A DNA stretch of 64,000 nt from Nitrospiraceae bacterium (GTDB lineage: Bacteria > Nitrospirota > Nitrospiria > Nitrospirales > Nitrospiraceae), in contig CAKKRE010000006.1 in assembly GCA_919902505.1 (NCBI GenBank), positions 62,001 through 126,000 on the forward strand, read 5' to 3'. Each line of letters starts with the position of its first letter. Position 1 is the first letter of the stretch. A program made the translations under genes and the position numbers. Under the pieces are notes generated by a model. It had not been told where the DNA came from. It did no database searches and was given only the letters and a program-made list of their open reading frames with translations. Below are positions 61,701 to 64,000 of the stretch, one piece after another.

Positions 61701-61874
61701 TCATGAAACCTTAGAATGTTGCGTGTGAACGACCACAAAGGCGCCACATTCACAGCACCTCAATGTATCGGCTTTGTTGCCGTGAGAATCACAGATATTT
61801 TCGAGCATGCGACTATGCAAGCAGTTCGATGCAGGGCGGGTCGGCAGAGTCGCGACTACCTTATCGACTTTCAT
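61701..61874 (-). CDS. Small Cys-rich (zinc-ribbon-like) protein
   Basis: 57 residues from an ATG at 61874 with GGGGG 6 bases upstream. C-terminal CDSHGNKADTLRCCECGAFVVVH suggests zinc binding. Unknown. The gap 61467-61700 contains no supported gene. Confidence 0.5.
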   Translation of the reverse strand: MKVDKVVATLPTRPASNCLHSRMLENICDSHGNKADTLRCCECGAFVVVHTQHSKVS

Positions 61875-62000
61875 CTTCATCCCCCTTTGCGACATTGGTG
61901 CTCCGATTGACGATCAGTCAATACGCGATCTATCGGTTGAACCGGTTGCGTTGGCGACGCACACTCTCCCCAGACCTTGCACCAAGTGCGGCCCCCGGCA

Positions 62001-62966
62001 TTAGTCCAACCAACCCTTCTTTCGGAAATACACATAGGGGGCGGCACCGGCGAGAATCATAAAGAACAGGGCAGCCGGATAGCCCCAGCCCCACTTTAGT
62101 TCCGGCATATTTTCAAAATTCATTCCATAGACACTCGCTACCAGCGTGGGCGGAAGAAAGACCACCGCCACAATGGAGAATATTTTGATAATCTTGTTCT
62201 GCTCCAGATTAATCATGCCGAGGAGAGCATCCATCAAGAAATTGATCTTGTCGAAAATAAACCCCGTATGCCCGGTCAAGGAATCGATATCGCGGAGGAC
62301 CCCTTTGACCCTCTGTGTTTGTTCGGGCGAAAGCACACGACTCCGCAATAGAAAGGAGAGTGCCCGCCTGTTATCAATCAAGTCCAATCGCACTTTGGAG
62401 TTCAGATCCTCTTGCGCCGCAATACGTTCCACGTTCTCACGCATGACACGAGAAGTGATGTGCCCCTTCCGACTCAGCACCACGGCCCCGACTTCATCCA
62501 AAGCTCCATAAATCTGTTCCAAGACATCCGCGTCCCGTTCCACTCCGAGCTCATAACATCCGAGCAAGATGTCGCCTGCATCGCTGACCACCCGCCGCCC
62601 TGACCGCGCTTGCATGCGAAAGAGCCGTAATACGCTCAAATCGTCATCGTGCACCGTTAACAATCGCCCTTGATGCAGGCTGAAGGACATGGTGACGATC
62701 GACGCAATATCTTCGACCGTCTGGACGAACGTCGAGCGAATGTGCACACCATGTTGATCCTGGTAATACCGCGCGCTGGCTTCCAGATCTTGCAATTCTT
62801 CGTCTTCGGGAAGTTCGAGTGGAAACACAGATTGCACCAGCTCGCGCTCCTGTTCGCTCGGATAGGCCAAATCGACCCAAATCAAATCTTTTCGAGTCAG
62901 GTCTTGCCTGTCATCGATTCGAGCCTGGATCACCCGCCCCTCATCTAAGACAAATGCGCCAACCAT
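62001..62966 (-). CDS. corA: CorA-family magnesium/cobalt transporter
   Basis: 321 residues. A large cytoplasmic domain, then two C-terminal helices with the signature YGMNFENMPE (GMN motif) and a basic end (YFRKKGWLD). Forms a pentameric cation channel. An ATG at 62966 is used; the purine-rich site is ~12 bases away. Confidence 0.95.
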   Translation of the reverse strand: MVGAFVLDEGRVIQARIDDRQDLTRKDLIWVDLAYPSEQERELVQSVFPLELPEDEELQDLEASARYYQDQHGVHIRSTFVQTVEDIASIVTMSFSLHQGRLLTVHDDDLSVLRLFRMQARSGRRVVSDAGDILLGCYELGVERDADVLEQIYGALDEVGAVVLSRKGHITSRVMRENVERIAAQEDLNSKVRLDLIDNRRALSFLLRSRVLSPEQTQRVKGVLRDIDSLTGHTGFIFDKINFLMDALLGMINLEQNKIIKIFSIVAVVFLPPTLVASVYGMNFENMPELKWGWGYPAALFFMILAGAAPYVYFRKKGWLD

Positions 62967-63017
62967 AATGCGGATTCACTCCCTGTATGCGGCTGCTCTG
63001 CTTAGAATCAGGTTGCT

Positions 63018-63218
63018 TCATGAGAGAGCATGTTTTCGACGACGGGTCGCGCACGTGAGACGAGGTTCCTTGCGTTTCGGCGGCGGCCATTTTCGCTGCA
63101 CATCCATTCGTGACTCCCTGACGGCGCCACAGTTGATACAGCGCCGAATGAACAGGTCTCCCTCCGGGCCAGTGTATTGATCGCTCACAACCAATCCGGA
63201 ACAGCGCGCGCAGGACAT
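63018..63218 (-). CDS. Small zinc-ribbon protein
   Basis: 66 residues from the ATG at 63218 (GGAGGAGG site). Two CxxC pairs: CARC near residue 3 and CINC near residue 27, then a basic tail (KWPPPKRKEPR). It is probably a nucleic-acid or metal-binding accessory protein. Role unknown. Confidence 0.65.
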   Translation of the reverse strand: MSCARCSGLVVSDQYTGPEGDLFIRRCINCGAVRESRMDVQRKWPPPKRKEPRLTCATRRRKHALS

Positions 63219-63349
63219 ATCGACCTCCTCCATGAGCAAGGATGATGCAACGCAAGGTGCGACAGAACACTCAGGGGACTCTTAAGCGAATGTAAATTTG
63301 CTTTGTCCCAGTCACGCTGGAGTCCGGGCAGGAATTTTCAGAAATGATC

Positions 63350-64000
63350 CTAAGGGGAAAGCGCCTTCAGCAATCGTTCCGCTTCCGGACGGAATGTGCG
63401 CCTCCAGGCATAAGGATAATGTGGATGCTCGACCTGAAGCACCGCGTCCAGATGGACACGGGCTTCCGCCCGGCGGCCCTGCTTGATGAGGAGCCGCGCC
63501 AGAATGAGATGGGCATTGGTATACCGTCCGTCCGCCGCAATCGCGCGCCGCAGATACGATTCGGCCTCTTGCTCGCTTCCGCCCAACAGCCAGGGCAACT
63601 CCGCATAGAGGCCTCCCATCATTTGCAGCGCCTGCGCATGCCCCGGATCGAGCTCGATCGCCCGACGGACATGCTCCTTGATTTCCCCCAACACCAGCCC
63701 GGCATTGGCAATGCCCTTCAATCGCTCCGCGCTCCCGCGAGCCGCCGCGTACAGAAAATGGGCCTGGGCGTTCCGTTCCTCCATCTGTACGGCGCGCTTC
63801 GCCATCTCCGCTGCCGCCTCATAGGCCAGACGCTTCTGCGCGTCGTCCTCGAACAGGTCATCGGCAATGTCCAGGTAGAGCTCGGCCCCGGAGATCAGCC
63901 GGTCGAACCTGACACCCTGTGTGGCGATCTTCGCTTGCAGGGCGGCCAGCTCACGCTCCAGCGAGTCGGGATAGTCCGGCGGCAGGGATTCGTGCTCCGC
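63350..64000 (-). CDS. TPR-repeat protein, C-terminal part (runs off right edge)
   Basis: The frame is open to position 64000 (no stop), so the start lies beyond the window. It has several TPR-like helix pairs: AEHESLPPDYPDSLERELAALQ, NAQAHFLYAAARGS, GHAQALQMMGGLYAELPWLLGGSEQEAESYLRRAIAADGRYTNAHLILARLLIKQGRRAEA. The family resembles RMD-like TPR proteins. Its degenerate partial copy lies at 47281-47480, on the other side of the accessory block. Confidence 0.85.
   Translation of the reverse strand, partial: AEHESLPPDYPDSLERELAALQAKIATQGVRFDRLISGAELYLDIADDLFEDDAQKRLAYEAAAEMAKRAVQMEERNAQAHFLYAAARGSAERLKGIANAGLVLGEIKEHVRRAIELDPGHAQALQMMGGLYAELPWLLGGSEQEAESYLRRAIAADGRYTNAHLILARLLIKQGRRAEARVHLDAVLQVEHPHYPYAWRRTFRPEAERLLKALSP

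Noticed and set aside
1-64000. CRISPR arrays, tRNA and rRNA genes
   Set aside because: No regularly spaced direct repeats and no recognisable RNA gene were seen by eye. A covariance-model search would be decisive.

Overview
The window is GC-rich and gene-dense, with both strands used. It encodes several hybrid PAS/GAF/Cache histidine kinases, a NorD/CbbO-type protein with a CbbQ/NorQ-type AAA+ ATPase, the catalytic chain of ferredoxin-thioredoxin reductase, a BolA/monothiol-glutaredoxin pair, a bactofilin and an outer-membrane FadL-type protein. This mix suggests a diderm, free-living environmental bacterium. My best guess is a Nitrospira-like member of the Nitrospirota. That is an inference from gene content, because no rRNA or marker phylogeny is available here. 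I saw no tRNA, rRNA or CRISPR array.

Layout. 1-10.3 kb: NorD/CbbO-like gene running off the left edge, FTR catalytic chain, M28 lipoprotein peptidase, glycine-zipper lipoprotein, DUF167, CbbQ/NorQ ATPase, a hybrid kinase and a YkgJ/GNAT-like fusion. 10.4-17.9 kb: an ATP-grasp-like gene, a glutaredoxin-like gene, a KamA/dCTP-deaminase overlapping pair, a glycosyltransferase pair and an SDR, with two copies of a 123-bp inverted-repeat element just 5' of kamA and the SDR gene. 17.9-20.5 kb: HAD-UbiA fusion and the Grx/BolA pair. 20.8-25.5 kb: a co-directional signalling locus of a receiver-only regulator, a Rossmann-domain kinase, a Cache-HAMP-PAS kinase and an exported CxxCH haem protein. 25.5-47.2 kb: envelope and transport genes (AI-2E family permease, bactofilin, class A PBP, FadL, SSS symporter, PiT), another hybrid kinase, an ankyrin/proline-rich/beta-barrel-like chimera, a glutathionyl-hydroquinone reductase, an FKBP, a DUF4832 lipoprotein, SDRs and small exported proteins.

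47.2-63.3 kb is an accessory block. It holds a broken copy of the TPR gene that lies intact at the right edge of the window, two DUF3562 paralogues, an ISL3 element nested in an IS5 element (each with its own target duplication), an IS3 remnant, and a homospermidine cassette (homospermidine synthase plus a fold-III PLP decarboxylase). It also holds an IS630 element that splits a DksA/TraR-type gene exactly at a TA dinucleotide, a CYTH-CHAD protein, an atypical pyruvate kinase, CorA and two small Zn-ribbon-like proteins. A 98-bp sequence at 29.7 kb has the same ends and the same TTAG target duplication as the IS5 element and looks like its MITE.

How genes may work together: ornithine (or lysine) decarboxylase and homospermidine synthase would make putrescine and then sym-homospermidine. 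Grx and BolA form the usual Fe-S/redox partner pair. The 20.8-25.5 kb locus looks like a redox- or ligand-sensing phosphorelay. PBP, bactofilin and FadL serve the envelope.
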